Below are positions 1-10,910 of a DNA stretch of 64,000 bases, piece by piece. The notes under the pieces were generated by a model. The model saw nothing but the letters and a program-made list of their open reading frames with translations. It was not told where the DNA came from and ran no database searches. Position 1 is the first letter of the stretch. Every line of letters begins with the position of its first letter. Source of the stretch: Acanthopleura granulata (taxonomy: Eukaryota > Mollusca > Polyplacophora > Chitonida > Chitonidae); the NCBI GenBank assembly GCA_016165875.1, contig JABBOT010000015.1, positions 1,519,921 to 1,583,920 of the forward strand. The letters are read 5' to 3'. The position numbers and the translations under genes are program-made.

Positions 1-395
1 CCTAATTTTGCTACATTGGTGTGTGAAGTTTCATGACTGAGGATAAAATTCAAAACTAGTTTAAAACCTTAGGCAGGGATGTTGCATATGAGTTTGTTCC
101 TACTATCATGTACTTTAACATGGTCACTGTTAGATTATAGTTTCGTAAATATTTGAGAAGTTATGATAGATTTAAAGTAGAATTAAATATGACTGAGTTG
201 TTCCTTAGGGATTAAATGGTGTGTCGTTAGAAATGTTGATATAGTAGATTTTTTATATTTAACATGCTTGTAGAGTATACCTGGACAATTCACTAATGGT
301 TACAAGTTTCTAGATGTATGCATTATATTCTTTGTAAATGCCGTGTTTGTGATGTCATAAAAACACAAATCCTAGGTAGCATTGTGCTAACATCG

Positions 396-735
396 CCCCA
401 TCGCCCAATCCTAACACCTGAAGCAGAGTTTGTTAAGGACAGGAAAACCCTCACCACCCCCCCACCCTGTTGCCCCGGCGCTCAATCCCAACACCTGAAG
501 CAGAGTTAGTTAAGGACAGGAAAACCCTCACCACACCCCACCCTGTTGCCCTGGCGCTCAATCCCAACACCTGAAGCAGAGTTTGTTAAGGATAGGAAAA
601 CCCTCACCACCCCTCCACCCTGTTGCCCCAGCGCTCAATCCTAACACCTGAAGCAGAGTGTTAAGGACAGGAAAACCCTCACCACCCCCCACCCTGTTGC
701 CCCAGCGCTCAATCCTAACACCTGAAGCAGAGTTT
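396..735. repeat. Minisatellite, period about 74-77 bp, about 4.4 copies
   Basis: The phrase AACACCTGAAGCAGAG recurs at about 410, 487, 563, 640 and 715, each time followed by GGACAGGAAAACCCTCACCA and a C-rich run. The copies differ by a few bases and by C-run length. The short open frame across the first copies is a by-product of the repeat. Confidence 0.9.
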
Positions 736-738
736 ATT

Positions 739-1215
739 TTGGTTTGCAGCAGAACTATCAGGAGGAGTATTCAAAACTGTGACCTGACTGGCCGATAGCC
801 ATGGGGCCCCACTCAGGGCTGGTGAGGACCTACCTCCCACCCCCCACCCCACCTCACACATCTACCAACTGATGAATTACTGCGGTATCTATATATAAAT
901 TGCATTCTTCATAGCAGACTTCTCCTACTCCATACTTTTAAAGTGAAACAGGTGCACGTGATTTCATTACTAATATGTGCACAGACACCTGCCAACTATG
1001 CGTACACTTTTACACATACATCTAATTAACTCTCCCCAATACAGCCGTGGTTGATTATTTATCACCAATAAGACTAATCGCTTCCTCTCAGGTAATTGTG
1101 TCAGCACTAAATGTCCCAGTATACAGCGTACATGCTATAATCACCTGGTGGCCTGAGCTAGGGCCTTCTGACAACTGGGTCACATTGTTATTCAATCATC
1201 AACATACATGTGGAT
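739..1215. other. Non-coding stretch, nothing recognised
   Basis: There is no open frame with coding character and no repeat of note. A C-rich patch at 832-853 resembles the C-rich part of the preceding minisatellite. Confidence 0.6.
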
Positions 1216-1217
1216 CA

Positions 1218-1290
1218 TAATTATTCATTTATTTATTAAATTAAAGTTAATAAACGCTGTACTCAAGAAGTGTTCACTTATATTCAGCAG
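1218..1290 (-). mobile_element. SINE 3' end fragment (main family)
   Basis: ATTTATTTATTAAA followed by a decayed GCTGTACTCAAGAAGTGTTCACTTATA matches the reverse complement of the 3' end of the main SINE (TATAAGTGAAATATTCTTGAGTACGGC). Only the tail end remains. Confidence 0.55.
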
Positions 1291-1324
1291 TGGTCAGGTT
1301 TGTCAGTGAAGGAAAAAGGTGAGT

Positions 1325-1905
1325 ATGTGGATGAAACTGGCGTATGAAGGAAACGGGCAAGGAAACTGGTGGGTCTGGGGGAACTGGCATATAGAGGAAG
1401 CTGGCATCTGGAGGAAACTAGCGTGTCTGGAGGAAACTGGAGTGTGTGTGGAGGAAACTAGCGTGTCTGGAGGAAACTGGAGTGTGTGTGGAGGAAGCTG
1501 GTGTGTTTGGGGGATACTGGAGTGTGTATGGAGGAAGCTGGTGTGTCTGGGTGAAACTGGAGTGTGTATGGAGGAACCTGGAGTGTGTATGGAGGAAGCT
1601 GGTGTGTCTGGGTGAAACTGGAGTGTGTATGGAGGAAGCTGGTGTGTTTGGGGGAAACTGGAGTGTGTATGGAGGAAGCTGGTGTGTTTGGGGGAAACTG
1701 GAGTGTGTATGGAGGAAGCTGGTGTGTCTGGGTGAAACTGGAGTGTGTATGGAGGAAGCTGGTGTGTTTGGGGGAAACTGGAGTGTGTATGGAGGAAGCT
1801 GGTGTGTTTGGGGGAAACTGGAGTGTGTGTGAAGGAAACTGATGTGTTTGGGGTTAACTGGAGTGTGTATGGAGGAAGCTGGTGTGTCTGGGTGAAACTG
1901 GAAAC
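1325..1905. repeat. Minisatellite, 40-bp unit built from 20-bp half-units
   Basis: The unit alternates GGAGTGTGTATGGAGGAAGC and TGGTGTGTTTGGGGGAAACT. Exact 40-bp spacing is seen at 1621, 1661, 1701 and onward, with about 14 units in all. The early copies (1400-1500) show the 20-bp half-unit more clearly. Trp/Val/Cys-rich open frames through this block appear in more than one frame and are explained by the repeat. Confidence 0.92.
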
Positions 1906-2462
1906 TGTAAACTATTTGAAGAGGAAAAAAAATCCATAATCACTAACCAAATATAAATCTACTCTATTTAGCAAGAATACCTACTCTTTATACATGTACC
2001 TATTTAACAAGTGTACCTAATTATCACTTGTACCTGTACTATTTACAATGTTAATGTTATTCTTAGGTCTGAAAATATTACAAAACAAACCACGTGATAA
2101 AGTTTAGTTCACAGCGAGCCAGCCAGCTTGACAAATCTGCAGATCCGATTTGGCATTCGAAATCTCAACAAAAATATAAGTATACACCTGCTGCAAACAA
2201 TTCTTTATAAGCCCAGTTTAATTGGGTAATAAAAATATATCCCTTAGGTGAAGCATAAATATTAACGAGGATGTTGCGAGAACGGAAATAATGTAAATCC
2301 TCAACCTCTTCAACAACCAAACCACTTTCTTCAGTGGAATTTATGTAAATAATGAGTGTGAAAATGACGCATATAATGATTTGCATGTATAAACGAAGAC
2401 ACGAGCTTTATAAAACTATGCCAATTATTTCTCTACCCTCCACAGTTCTGTCAGAATGTTTC

Positions 2463-3086
2463 AAAACATTGGTAGCAGAGCTGGTTGAAAAGGCTGAAGA
2501 ATTTGGGTACATACAAAACATTGGTAGCAGAGCTGGTTGAAAAGGCTGAAGAATTTGGGTACATACAAAACATTGGCAGCAGAGCTGGTTGAAAAGGCTG
2601 AAGAATTTGGGTACATACAAAACATTGGCAGCAGAGCTGGTTGAAAAGGCTGAAGAATTTGGGTACATACAAAACATTGGCAGCAGAGCTGGTTGAAAAG
2701 GCTGAAGAATTTGGGTACATACAAAACATTGGCAGCAGAGCTGGTTGAAGAGGCTGAAGAATTTGGGTACATACAAAACATTGGCAGCAGAGCTGGTTGA
2801 AAAGGCTGAAGGATTTGGGTACATACAAAACATTGGCAGCAGAGCTGGTTGAAAAGGCTGAAGAATTTGGGTACATACAAAACATTGGCAGCAGAGCTGG
2901 TTGAAAAGGCTGAAGAATTTGGGTACATACAAAACATTGGCAGCAGAGCTGGTTGAAAAGGCTGAAGAATTTGGGTACATACAAAACATTGGCAGCAGAG
3001 CTGGTTGAAAAGGCTGAAGAATTTGGGTACATACAAAACATTGGCAGCAGAGCTGGTTGAAGAGGCTGAAGGATTTGGGTACATAC
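2463..3086. repeat. Minisatellite, 52-bp unit, 12 copies
   Basis: Twelve almost identical copies start with AAAACATTGGCAGCAGAGCT and end GGGTACATAC. Differences are single bases (TAGCAG against CAGCAG; GAAGAGG against GAAAAGG). The unit has no stop codon on the minus strand in any frame, so three overlapping minus-strand open frames of 215-252 codons result. A diverged relative of the unit lies at about 3309-3345. The high copy identity points to recent expansion. Confidence 0.95.
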
Positions 3087-3099
3087 ACATAAATGCACG

Positions 3100-4788
3100 T
3101 GTACTGTAGTTCTTCAACCTTTTCACATGATGGCAAGGTGACTATACAAACATGTTGTGAAGGCATTATTCTACACTGACTGATAAAATTATATTTTCGG
3201 TGAAACCCTTACACGTAAAACTGGCTAATAAAAACCAATGCAGTTTTTTTCTCCAAAATCACATTACAAACATGCACAAACTGCAATGTAAACAGCTCTT
3301 TTCTATGTGAGAAGGTTGAAGAATTAGGGTATTTACAGAAACCTACGTAGTATATATTTATAATAAAATACCAGCCCATCTGTGTTACCTCGACCACTTT
3401 AATCTACAGGGAAATGTACAGTACATTGCAGCCATACAGCAATAAATAAACAGACTGCCACTATCAGATATTTACCTACAGTTAAACTTTACTTAAATTA
3501 TTTGTTGGTTAATGCGACACTGCTGGATTATCTATACGCCTATATATGCTTGGGTTTTATGCCCCGTACTCAGCAATCTGTCAATCACAACCATGGCCAG
3601 GAGCGATTAGTTTATTATCTATTCTTGTGTCAGGGCGAGTCCCTGCCACCAAAGTGCTTGGGTTACCTACGTACAGTGCATGTAGACAGCAATATCTCAT
3701 TACAGGTAGCGCACCTACATTACACAAAATGTAGCCGTCGTCATATTTCTCTGTCTATTTAGACATCACTAAATAAGCCTGCAGTCCTCAATAAAGCAAT
3801 AAACACATTTAAGCTTGCATCCTCTATATATGAAGTACATGTACATGTACCTGGTACGCACAATAACACATTAGCATGTCTACGCAGAAGGTCTCTAATC
3901 ACCATCTATAACTCAGGTAGGAGTTCTGTCAAACAGGCTGAAACATTTGTTTTCCGGATGTTAATCTGGTTGTAATCTTGTTTTCTTAACTGTGACACAA
4001 GTAGACACAATGTCCATGTACAGGTAGGCTAAACATAACATACATATATAAAACAGAAACAAAATGAAGTACTTACACCCTAAATCCTCAAGAAATTTGA
4101 CCACACATAGTGCAAATTTTAATTGGCACATCAGGGGAATGTTACTTCATTTCAACAGGTTATTATATAATTTCTGTAAAGTTCATATGTGCACCTGTCG
4201 GAACAATACAATTTAGTCATCGAAATCTTATGAATTATGTTTACAAATCGCACTGATCAAGTTATATTTGACAGGTCTAATTTGTTGATGATTTAGGGGA
4301 TGATTACCTGTACGCTACAGTTTGCGTGATAAGCTGAGAAGTCAGATCTAACCTGTACAGTAAATTATGAAATATTTGTTCCAAAACATGAATTTTACAT
4401 GTACCTGTATATGTAAAGGGAAATGAAGGTCACAGTTTTGTTTTTCTTGCCTTCCGGTACTTACACAGTGCATCTAAGTCATCATGTTAGTGTAACTCAA
4501 ACGAACTTCACAACATCATGTACTTAAACATCAAAATCAACAGAAGTCTCTGAATGAGTCACAATGACACCCAGATAAAGATTTAGGTGAAATGAATTCT
4601 CGGACAAGCAGTGTGGGTTAAGTACATACATACATTACGGATCTCATGACTTTGTCATGTCTCTTGTTAAGGTTTAGGAAAAAAAACCTGGGCTTTGACA
4701 CACATGTGATATCTGACAGAAGGTGAGTTAATATGTTGTACATGGATAAGTGACAACAACAACAACACACAGACAAGCACTGATATCT
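3100..4788. other. Non-coding stretch with one weak SINE remnant
   Basis: No supported gene. At about 3556-3575 TTTTATGCCCCGTACTCAGC recalls the tail of the main SINE. At 3628-3660 TCAGGGCGAGTCC...CACCAAAGTG matches the reverse complement of the second SINE family (9715-9746). The rest is AT-rich and featureless. Confidence 0.5.
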
Positions 4789-4790
4789 AT

Positions 4791-4962
4791 TCATTACTTA
4801 TTTCATTGGCGTTTTATGCCGTGCTCAAGAATATTTCACTTTTGCGACGTCATGGCGGCCAGCATTATGGTGGGAGAAAACCGGGCAGAGCCCGGCGGAA
4901 ATCCCCGACCATCCGCAGGTCAAGCACTAGACATGCCAACAACGCAGGAAGCCTCAACCTAA
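4791..4962 (-). mobile_element. SINE, main family, 5'-truncated
   Basis: Reading the plus strand, an AT-rich tail is followed by GGCGTTTTATGCCGTGCTCAAGAATATTTCACTT, then GGCGGCCAGCATTATGGTGGGAG, AAACCGGGCAGAGCCCGGCGG, CGACCATCCGCAGGT and a diverged remainder. This is the inverted body of the element seen in full at 19014-19279. Confidence 0.85.
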
Positions 4963-4999
4963 TTACATTACAATGTATGTCTTTTTCCAATCAGTTACT

Positions 5000-6720
5000 G
5001 CATGTAACTTTCTTTCTTTTTATTTTTTTCTGCAATGGACCAGTACCACACCTATACAGTTACCTAGATGTGGTGGGGTCCAATATACATGCATGAACAC
5101 TGAATGACCTCAAATTTTATCTAAGACTAAACTCCTCCGATTTCCCAATTTTGAGACTTCTGTTGATTTTAGAGAGGTGATTTTTGGTGGGTCAGGCAGA
5201 CAGGATGATAGCCAGAGAGTACTGGAAAAAATTAAGTTTCAACAACTGCTGAAAAATCAAACCATCAGTGCATGAATTTATAATTAATATTTTATACAAT
5301 TTATACTAGATAATTTATATTTATGTACATGTATGGTAATATGACAATACATGTATTATCATATCTGCCTCTAAAAATGCACCTTTTTGCGGGAGTTTTC
5401 GGCAAAGCCTTGACTTTTAGGTTATTTGCAGTCCGTCAATTCTGTTGTAGGCACATGTACATTGCATGTATGAGCTCTTCCCAAAGCCTTTAGATCTATC
5501 AGTACATGAAGTAACTCACACTTAGAACAGAACATATAGAGGATTTACTGCACAGTGACTTCTGCGTGAATATCACAAATACTGTTTGAGTGAGAGATGG
5601 AAATGATAACCCAGGAGGCACGTATACCGTCTTGATTTCATGTATTTAGGGAAGTTTTAAGCTATTCGTGTATTTAGATGTAGGCCTCTGACAACATGTC
5701 TATTGCGTGACTTTGTATAATCACGCAGTTATTGGAAAATCGTCACGCAATGTAGTGCAGTAAGAACAGAATGAACTTTCACAGCATGTACACTTACGTA
5801 TGACATACGTCACCCTGCTGTGATGATACAACCTGGGATTTCACTAATGTAGTATAAATAATAAACATGCAAGAAAGAAAACAATTCCCAAAATGCAGAG
5901 GCTAGAGTCTGATGTACACACTGCTTTTGCATTAACATCAGCTGGTAATTTTTCAGAATTTAACAATTTCCAATGTTACACATACAAGCGGGAATCTTCT
6001 GCAAAGCGTGATTTTTCGCTGTTCAAGTTTTCCGGTTCTAATTCTCAGAGATGAATGTGCATGTATCAGTACTTTATACATGGATCTTTTTTTACGTGAG
6101 CAAAGAATAAGCTGAAGATGATGAGCAGCCACCTACATGATATGTTGGCAATGAAATATGTATACCTTATATGTGATGGACTAGCATGCACCAGCCAATG
6201 TCAGATGTCATGAACGCCCTCAGATCTAGTATAGTCGTGACAGTGTTATATAGGCACAATTAAGCCAATCGTCGTTTGTACATTGAGGACTGCGCTTAAG
6301 CTCTCCACAAGTTTTTATCACATTTTTCTAACACCTTTTAGCATCTGTTCAGGTCTACTCGTTAATTCCAATGCCTTACTTAAGGCTATAAATTTCAACA
6401 TGGACCTTATTGACCCCGTACTTTGATGAACGACCTGTCTAATACATGTACCAGATGCATGTACTGTACATGTAGCATGCTGTGTTAACTTAACACTTTC
6501 AACCACACCACACCCACTTCTTCACTTCTTGTATACTATTTGTCACTTGGTCAGGTACAAGGTCCCAGAATCTGACAGGATATTCACACAGGCGTATAGA
6601 TGTATGTCAGCCTGGGCGTGACTTGATGCATTACAAATGAGTAAACATTAGACCATTGATTTCCTATAGTTTCCCGACAGTCTGCGCTACGTTTAAATAT
6701 TCAGCCATATTGACAGCTCA
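5000..6720. other. Non-coding stretch, nothing recognised
   Basis: AT-rich sequence with frequent stops in all frames. No repeats, exons or RNA genes could be supported. Confidence 0.55.
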
Positions 6721-6741
6721 GACCAGCTGTGTACGTTTTCA

Positions 6742-6846
6742 AGTATGTGGTACTCCTTCAAAATCTCCCTGATGGTCCAGGACCGTTCTCAGGCCGTGGA
6801 TGTTACAATGTCGACGCGGCAGGAAGTCGACTACCTTACAGTACAG
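6742..6846 (+). CDS. Isolated exon-like block, product unknown
   Basis: A frame beginning near TATGTGGTACTCC encodes WYSFKISLMVQDRSQAVDV and continues to a possible donor CAG|GTGTAC at 6847. The local base composition is more coding-like than the surroundings, and TTTTCAAG just upstream could act as an acceptor. The alternation of hydrophobic residues with a V-x-D turn loosely recalls an OB-fold strand pattern, but I do not recognise the family. No partner exon was found on either side. It could be a chance open frame. Confidence 0.25.
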
Positions 6847-7499
6847 GTGTACCAGCTGGACATACAAATTCTTTCTTTTTTTTTACAAAGATTTAATGCT
6901 TCTTTCATCCAACTATCAATTAAATATGATATCTGACCAATTTTGAAGAGAAACTATAGTGCAACATTAAGTATGCAGGGGTTTTTCTATGGCTACTATC
7001 TCACCATGGTAACCACATACATGTATATTCCTTATATGGTAAAGACAATGAGAATTATTGGAAAGTTGAGTTATACATGTCAGCTAATTCTTTATTGAGT
7101 TTTGGTGAAATAAAATGACTTTTTAATACAATGGTGACAAAAAAGCATCGAGTTTTCTGATACGTTCAAATTCAAATTTCTAAAAACAAACTGGCTAGAA
7201 AAAATCCTGAGTGTATGGCCTGATAAAAATTGTTAAAAATGGTGAAAGTACAAAGTATTTATTCCACGGAGTTTTCTTAACCTTTCTTGTACCGGCATAA
7301 ATAACTTCTAGCTTATCTTCATTGTCTGGTGTCTCATGTATTAAATACAAAGACAGAGCAGGATACCACCACTGCAACTTAGCGTGTAGATACACATGCA
7401 CCTGGCCTGATGGTCTAACATAAAGCTGCACCCACTCAGGCCAGATTTTAGATCCAGCTAAGCACAAAACCTTTATTGGTCATGAGTCAGACAACTTTT

Positions 7500-7640
7500 G
7501 ACAGAGGCCATTTAAGACCCCTCGGCCAGCCACGACCATTATTTGACCGCCCCCTGGGATGCGACGTTATGGCAAATGGCAGAACGCGTTCCCCAATTTC
7601 ACCCAATTCAGTTTAGGCGACCTGTAATTGGTTACCGCAA
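7500..7640. promoter_or_regulatory. CpG-richer patch, possible promoter
   Basis: Several CG dinucleotides and GC-rich words (CCTCGGCCAGCCACGACC, GACCGCCCCCTGGGATGCGACG) stand out from the AT-rich surroundings, with an inverted CCAAT box (ATTGG) at about 7626. It lies just upstream of an ATG at 7674. No TATA box is visible. The assignment is weak. Confidence 0.25.
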
Positions 7641-7673
7641 AAAACAAAATCGTTCTCCATAAATTTTGAACAA

Positions 7674-7762
7674 TGTTTAGGCAAACCAAGATGAAAATCA
7701 CTCTTGGTGGCATGGTGGTACTTCTGTGCTGTTCGGTTTATTTCTGCGTGTGGCAGATACAG
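7674..7762 (+). CDS. Possible first exon with an N-terminal membrane segment
   Basis: The ATG opens a frame whose first residues (MFRQTKMK) are followed by a hydrophobic run ITLGGMVVLLCCSVYFCVW, as in a type II membrane anchor or a signal peptide. The sequence ATACAG|GTACGC gives a possible donor at about 7761/7762. Beyond it the frame loses coding character and runs into an inverted repeat. No downstream exon could be linked with confidence; the next exon with clear coding content is the cytoplasmic B-box exon, which would not be expected after a membrane anchor. Confidence 0.3.
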
Positions 7763-7804
7763 GTACGCTGGCTCACGGCGAGTGAAAACAACTGGTGGGC
7801 TACA

Positions 7805-7900
7805 GTACAACAAAAAAGTCAGCGCGATGAACACGCGTGTAGATTGGGTTCTACTCAGTTGTTACAAGCATGTGGTATAGTGCTGACTTTTTTGTTGTAC
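7805..7900. repeat. Perfect 19-bp inverted repeat, 58-nt loop
   Basis: GTACAACAAAAAAGTCAGC at 7805-7823 is exactly reverse-complemented at 7882-7900. It could form a hairpin or mark a small element; no target duplication is obvious. Confidence 0.85.
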
Positions 7901-8027
7901 TCCAGTGCAAGGCCTACCCGAAGTCCCTTACTACAAAGGCCTCATACCTTCCTTAGATGATAAATATACATTGAAAAGGTATGTTTGGTGCTACACAGTA
8001 ACGTTGGGCTGTACTTTGCTCGGATAG

Positions 8028-8352
8028 CAAAAACAAGTGCGAGGAGGATAATGCAAAGGAAGCCGTCAAGTTTTGCCCAGATTGTGAGTCCTTCTACTGC
8101 GAGGATTGCCTAGCCCATCACCCAATCAGAGGGAAATTCAAACATCACCAGCTGATTTCTGCCCATGAGTACATCCTCCAGAGGGACAAGGATGGTCCAA
8201 ATAGGACCGAAGACCTGGAATTGTGTACAGCACACAAGAAGGCGCTGATCCTGTACTGTGCCGCCTGTCAACAGCTCTGTTGTCTTGATTGTATGTCAGA
8301 TCATTGTGAACATCCAATGAGTGACAAGCTGTCTGCTTACACAAAACTGAAG
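8028..8352 (+). CDS. B-box zinc-finger exon (TRIM-like gene 1)
   Basis: The frame encodes two B-boxes. The first has AVKFCPDCESFYCEDCLAHH and later HH-x-LI. The second is canonical: C-x2-H (CTAH), then YCAACQQLCCLDCMSDHCEH, giving the C-x2-C...C-x2-C...H-x2-H zinc ligands of the TRIM B-box2 family. In that family B-boxes follow a RING finger and precede a coiled coil, and the proteins often act as E3 ligases or innate immune factors. A stop at 7999 closes the frame upstream, so I place an acceptor at ATAG|CAAAAAC (8027/8028). The donor is CTGAAG|GTAGGG. No RING exon was found upstream; it may be absent or outside the recognised sequence. Confidence 0.8.
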
Positions 8353-8480
8353 GTAGGGCACTCGATAAAGATTTAGATGCCTTCAGATCTAGCTTCAATT
8401 GTACATGGATAAAGAAACTTTACGATCGAGTCAGTGTGAAGCATTCAACTCCTTGATGTTGGCTGAGGAAATGAACGTAG

Positions 8481-8766
8481 ATGAAATCAGCTGAGCTACA
8501 CAGTTGCCCTGTTCTTGGTATTAATCTGAGGGACCTGTATGCAGATTTTTACTCAAATCCCCTCGCATCCTGTTGGTTTATCTCACGAATTATCGCCAAT
8601 AGATTTATTCCTGAATATATTGACAATGCTTTAGCTAAACTCGATGTTTTCCTTAATGCTATGTCACAGGAGCCATGTGTTAAGAAAACTGAAGAGTGTG
8701 TTGAGTTGGAGGACCAGCTGGCGGGTTTCCTCTCTGAAATGGAGGACTTCTTGAGGGATGTTCAGG
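8481..8766 (+). CDS. Probable helical linker exon (TRIM-like gene 1)
   Basis: The open frame ends with acidic, helix-like sequence (CVELEDQLAGFLSEMEDFLR) and a donor DVQ then CAG|GTTTGT at 8766/8767, in phase 0. The next exon (9937) also starts in phase 0. The 5' edge is unsure: GTAG|ATGAAA at 8480/8481 or ACACAG|TTGCCC at about 8504 could be the acceptor. The stretch 8353-8480 just upstream is open piecewise in two other frames (LDAFRSSFNCTWIKKLYDRV, then EAFNSLMLAEEMNVDEIS). This suggests one ancestral exon broken by frameshifts or sequence errors. Confidence 0.5.
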
Positions 8767-9287
8767 TTTGTGTGTTATCCTAAATCTCACCAGTTGTCTC
8801 CTAAATTGCTGGGAAGCTATGGACGTTGCCGTTGAGGTCGAAGCATGTATAATTCTGTGATTGTCTAATTCTCCGTGGTCATCAAGACTGTTGGGTTGGT
8901 GGCACAATATTAAAAGACAGATGGCTGTGGGACAAACAAACCCACGCGGCTGTGTTAAAGCATTGTAACCCTTTATCCGCAGTCACACACAATGCAGCAC
9001 CTTTTGGGCATTTAACCCCAGTCTTTATGACATCAGAGACTTGGGCTTTAGTGTAGTTCAAGTTGACAACTTCGTGAAGCACGGTGCAAACTTAGAACAC
9101 GGCGAAATCCTGGGCATTCGTCGAAGTCTGTAATGTTAAGTATTCCGTCTTTCCCTCGTTCATTACCTTAGTCCATCCTCCCTTCCCTGATTGCGGGAAA
9201 GTTCGTCAGTAAGTTGGCAAAGGTCAGTGGTTTTCCTTCACTAATAAAACTGAACAACATGTATTAAGTGAAAAAAGTCTTGAGTGT

Positions 9288-9334
9288 TGCTTTAAATAAC
9301 AATCAAATAAGTAAGTAAATAAATAAATAAATAT
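9288..9334 (+). mobile_element. SINE tail fragment
   Basis: CAATCAAATAAGTAAGTAAATAAATAAATAAAT matches the 3' tail of the main SINE; the body is missing. Confidence 0.5.
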
Positions 9335-9487
9335 AACTGTATTGAAATGAGAACGTTTTTTCTTCATTCAACTGATGACTTTGATTCAGGTGTATTGTTA
9401 GGCGATTGAATCGACCTCATCATCCGTAATCTGTCCTGAAAGTTTCTCTGCGTGATACACCGTTACACGCATCTTGCTAATTATTTT

Positions 9488-9800
9488 AGACCGCCTCGGT
9501 GTTGTATTGGTTAGAGCGTCCGCCTCTAAGTCGGAAGATCCTGGTTCAAGCCCGGGTCGGATCATACCAAAGATTTTAAAAATGGCACTTGTTCCATCCT
9601 CGCTTGCCGCTCAACGTTGAAACATTAGAACAAAGAAAGGGCTGGTCGACCGGCGTCAGTATAATGTGACGGGGTGGGGTGTCATGTCTGGTGTCTTCGG
9701 CGTGATATTCCATTGGCGGCAGTACTTTGGCGGCATGGACTCGCCCTGAGCACATACCTGAAGGACTCCTTGTCGCCGTACGATTGAAACATTGTTAAAT
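9488..9800 (+). mobile_element. SINE, second family, tRNA-derived head
   Basis: The head TTGGTTAGAGCGTCCGCCTC resembles a tRNA A box, and GGTTCAAGCCC fits the Pol III B box (GGTTCRANNCC). The body differs from the main family: GGCGTCAGTATAATGTGACG, GGTGTCTTCGGCGTGATATT and GGCGGCATGGACTCGCCC. It lies in the intron before the coiled-coil exon. A bare tRNA gene is unlikely because the acceptor stem does not pair well and a SINE body follows. Confidence 0.7.
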
Positions 9801-9936
9801 CCGATGTTATGTACGATGTTAAAGCCCAAGCATTCACTAATCTCCATTTTCTCTTAACCGTTTCCGTTTTACCAACTGCAATTTTGTTGTCTAAAATATC
9901 AAGCTCTTTGTTTTTTGTTTTTTTGATTTTACAAAG

Positions 9937-10167
9937 AAAAACCAAGACGGACAAAGAGAGGAAATTGAGAAAGCTTACCAAAGAGATCTGGAAGCGATAA
10001 ATCACTGGAGAAGGCAAGCACTAGTGCGCGTGGATCAATCTCATTCCTACCGAACAAGTCATGTTAAGTCGACCATATCTGGCCTTCGTCTTCAGATGTT
10101 GGAAATGGAGAAGATCCTTCGGGAATCCCGAGATCTTCCATGTACCCTCACAGAGACTTTCTTGCAG
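9937..10167 (+). CDS. Coiled-coil exon (TRIM-like gene 1)
   Basis: The exon is 231 nt (77 codons), phase 0 at both ends. The acceptor is TTTTGATTTTACAAAG| with a T-rich tract and the donor is TTGCAG|GTATGG. It encodes a charged helix: EIEKAYQRDLEAINHWRRQ near the start and MLEMEKILRESRDLPCTLTE near the end, closing ETFLQ. In TRIM proteins a coiled coil follows the B-boxes and drives dimerisation. Two diverged copies lie at 17697-17954 and 20894-21055 and share the I-x-(E/D)-x-x-(D/E)-LP-x-S/T ending, which supports this as a real exon. Confidence 0.75.
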
Positions 10168-10507
10168 GTATGGTGAACATTCCATCTCACTCAAAATAGA
10201 ACCAGTATAACTCCTTCCTAAACTGACTTGTCGCATATTAGTTTTGAAGCATGTCAGTTGATCAGAATAACCAGTGGTGGCCAAGTCGCATTCTTAGATC
10301 TCAGTAACCAATGAGAGTTCATTTGATCTAATTTTTCAATGTATTTCTTCTGAAGGTCTACTCTTATTAACAGATGATCAAAATTTCTAGAAACATTCTC
10401 TCACAATCAGCTGGAATATCAACATGTCGTACCAAGAAAGAGACATTCTCCATGATGCATTAAGAAGGAAACTAGAAAAGCAGCAAACATGTAGGAGCAT
10501 ACATGTT

Positions 10508-10648
10508 TGTTGCTAATCTGCTGATGGTCGTGGGTTTCCCCGGGCCCCCACCGATTTCCTGCCCCCATAACGCGGGGCACTGTGTATGAGTGAAATGTTC
10601 TTGAATGCAGCGTAAAACGCCAATCAAATAAATGAATAAATAAATTCG
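10508..10648 (+). mobile_element. SINE, main family, 5'-truncated
   Basis: Contains GATGGTCGTGGGTTTCCCCG, a GC-rich middle, GAGTGAAATGTTCTTGAA, GCGTAAAACGCCAATCAAAT and the (AAAT)n tail. It lies in the intron between the coiled-coil exon and the 23-nt exon. Confidence 0.85.
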
Positions 10649-10784
10649 TTTGCTGCTTTTACCCGATTTTAGTTTGTCGTGTGTATAAAGTAACCACACA
10701 ATGGTTAAAATATGTCTGATTGATATAGGATGATAATCTAGTAACATGTATCGCAAGGTCAGGGAACATGCTAATTTTGGTATT

Positions 10785-10910
10785 GTGAAAGACTTCAGCA
10801 TGGACAGTATAACCAGACCAGCGTTACAACGTGATATTTGTCAAATGGTCCCGCATCACTGGTGAAATCTGGCCTGGTGTCGGTGTACCTCAGTTATGGT
10901 TTTATTTTAA
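10785..10910 (+). repeat. Dispersed repeat, copy 1 of 2
   Basis: GAAAGACTTCAGCATGGACAG...CAAATGGTCCCGCATCACTGGTGAAATCTGG...AGTTATGGTTTTATTTT matches 43805-43920 in the same orientation with moderate divergence. It may be an old mobile element; no coding content is seen. Confidence 0.65.

Noticed and set aside
1319..1939. Overlapping plus-strand open frames rich in Trp, Val, Cys and Gly
   Set aside because: They lie wholly in the 40-bp minisatellite and appear in more than one frame.
2408..3166. Three minus-strand open frames of 215-252 codons
   Set aside because: All three are readings of the same 52-bp minisatellite, which has no minus-strand stop in any frame.
9488..9570. Possible tRNA gene (good A and B boxes)
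   Set aside because: The acceptor stem does not pair and a SINE body follows, so it is the head of a SINE.
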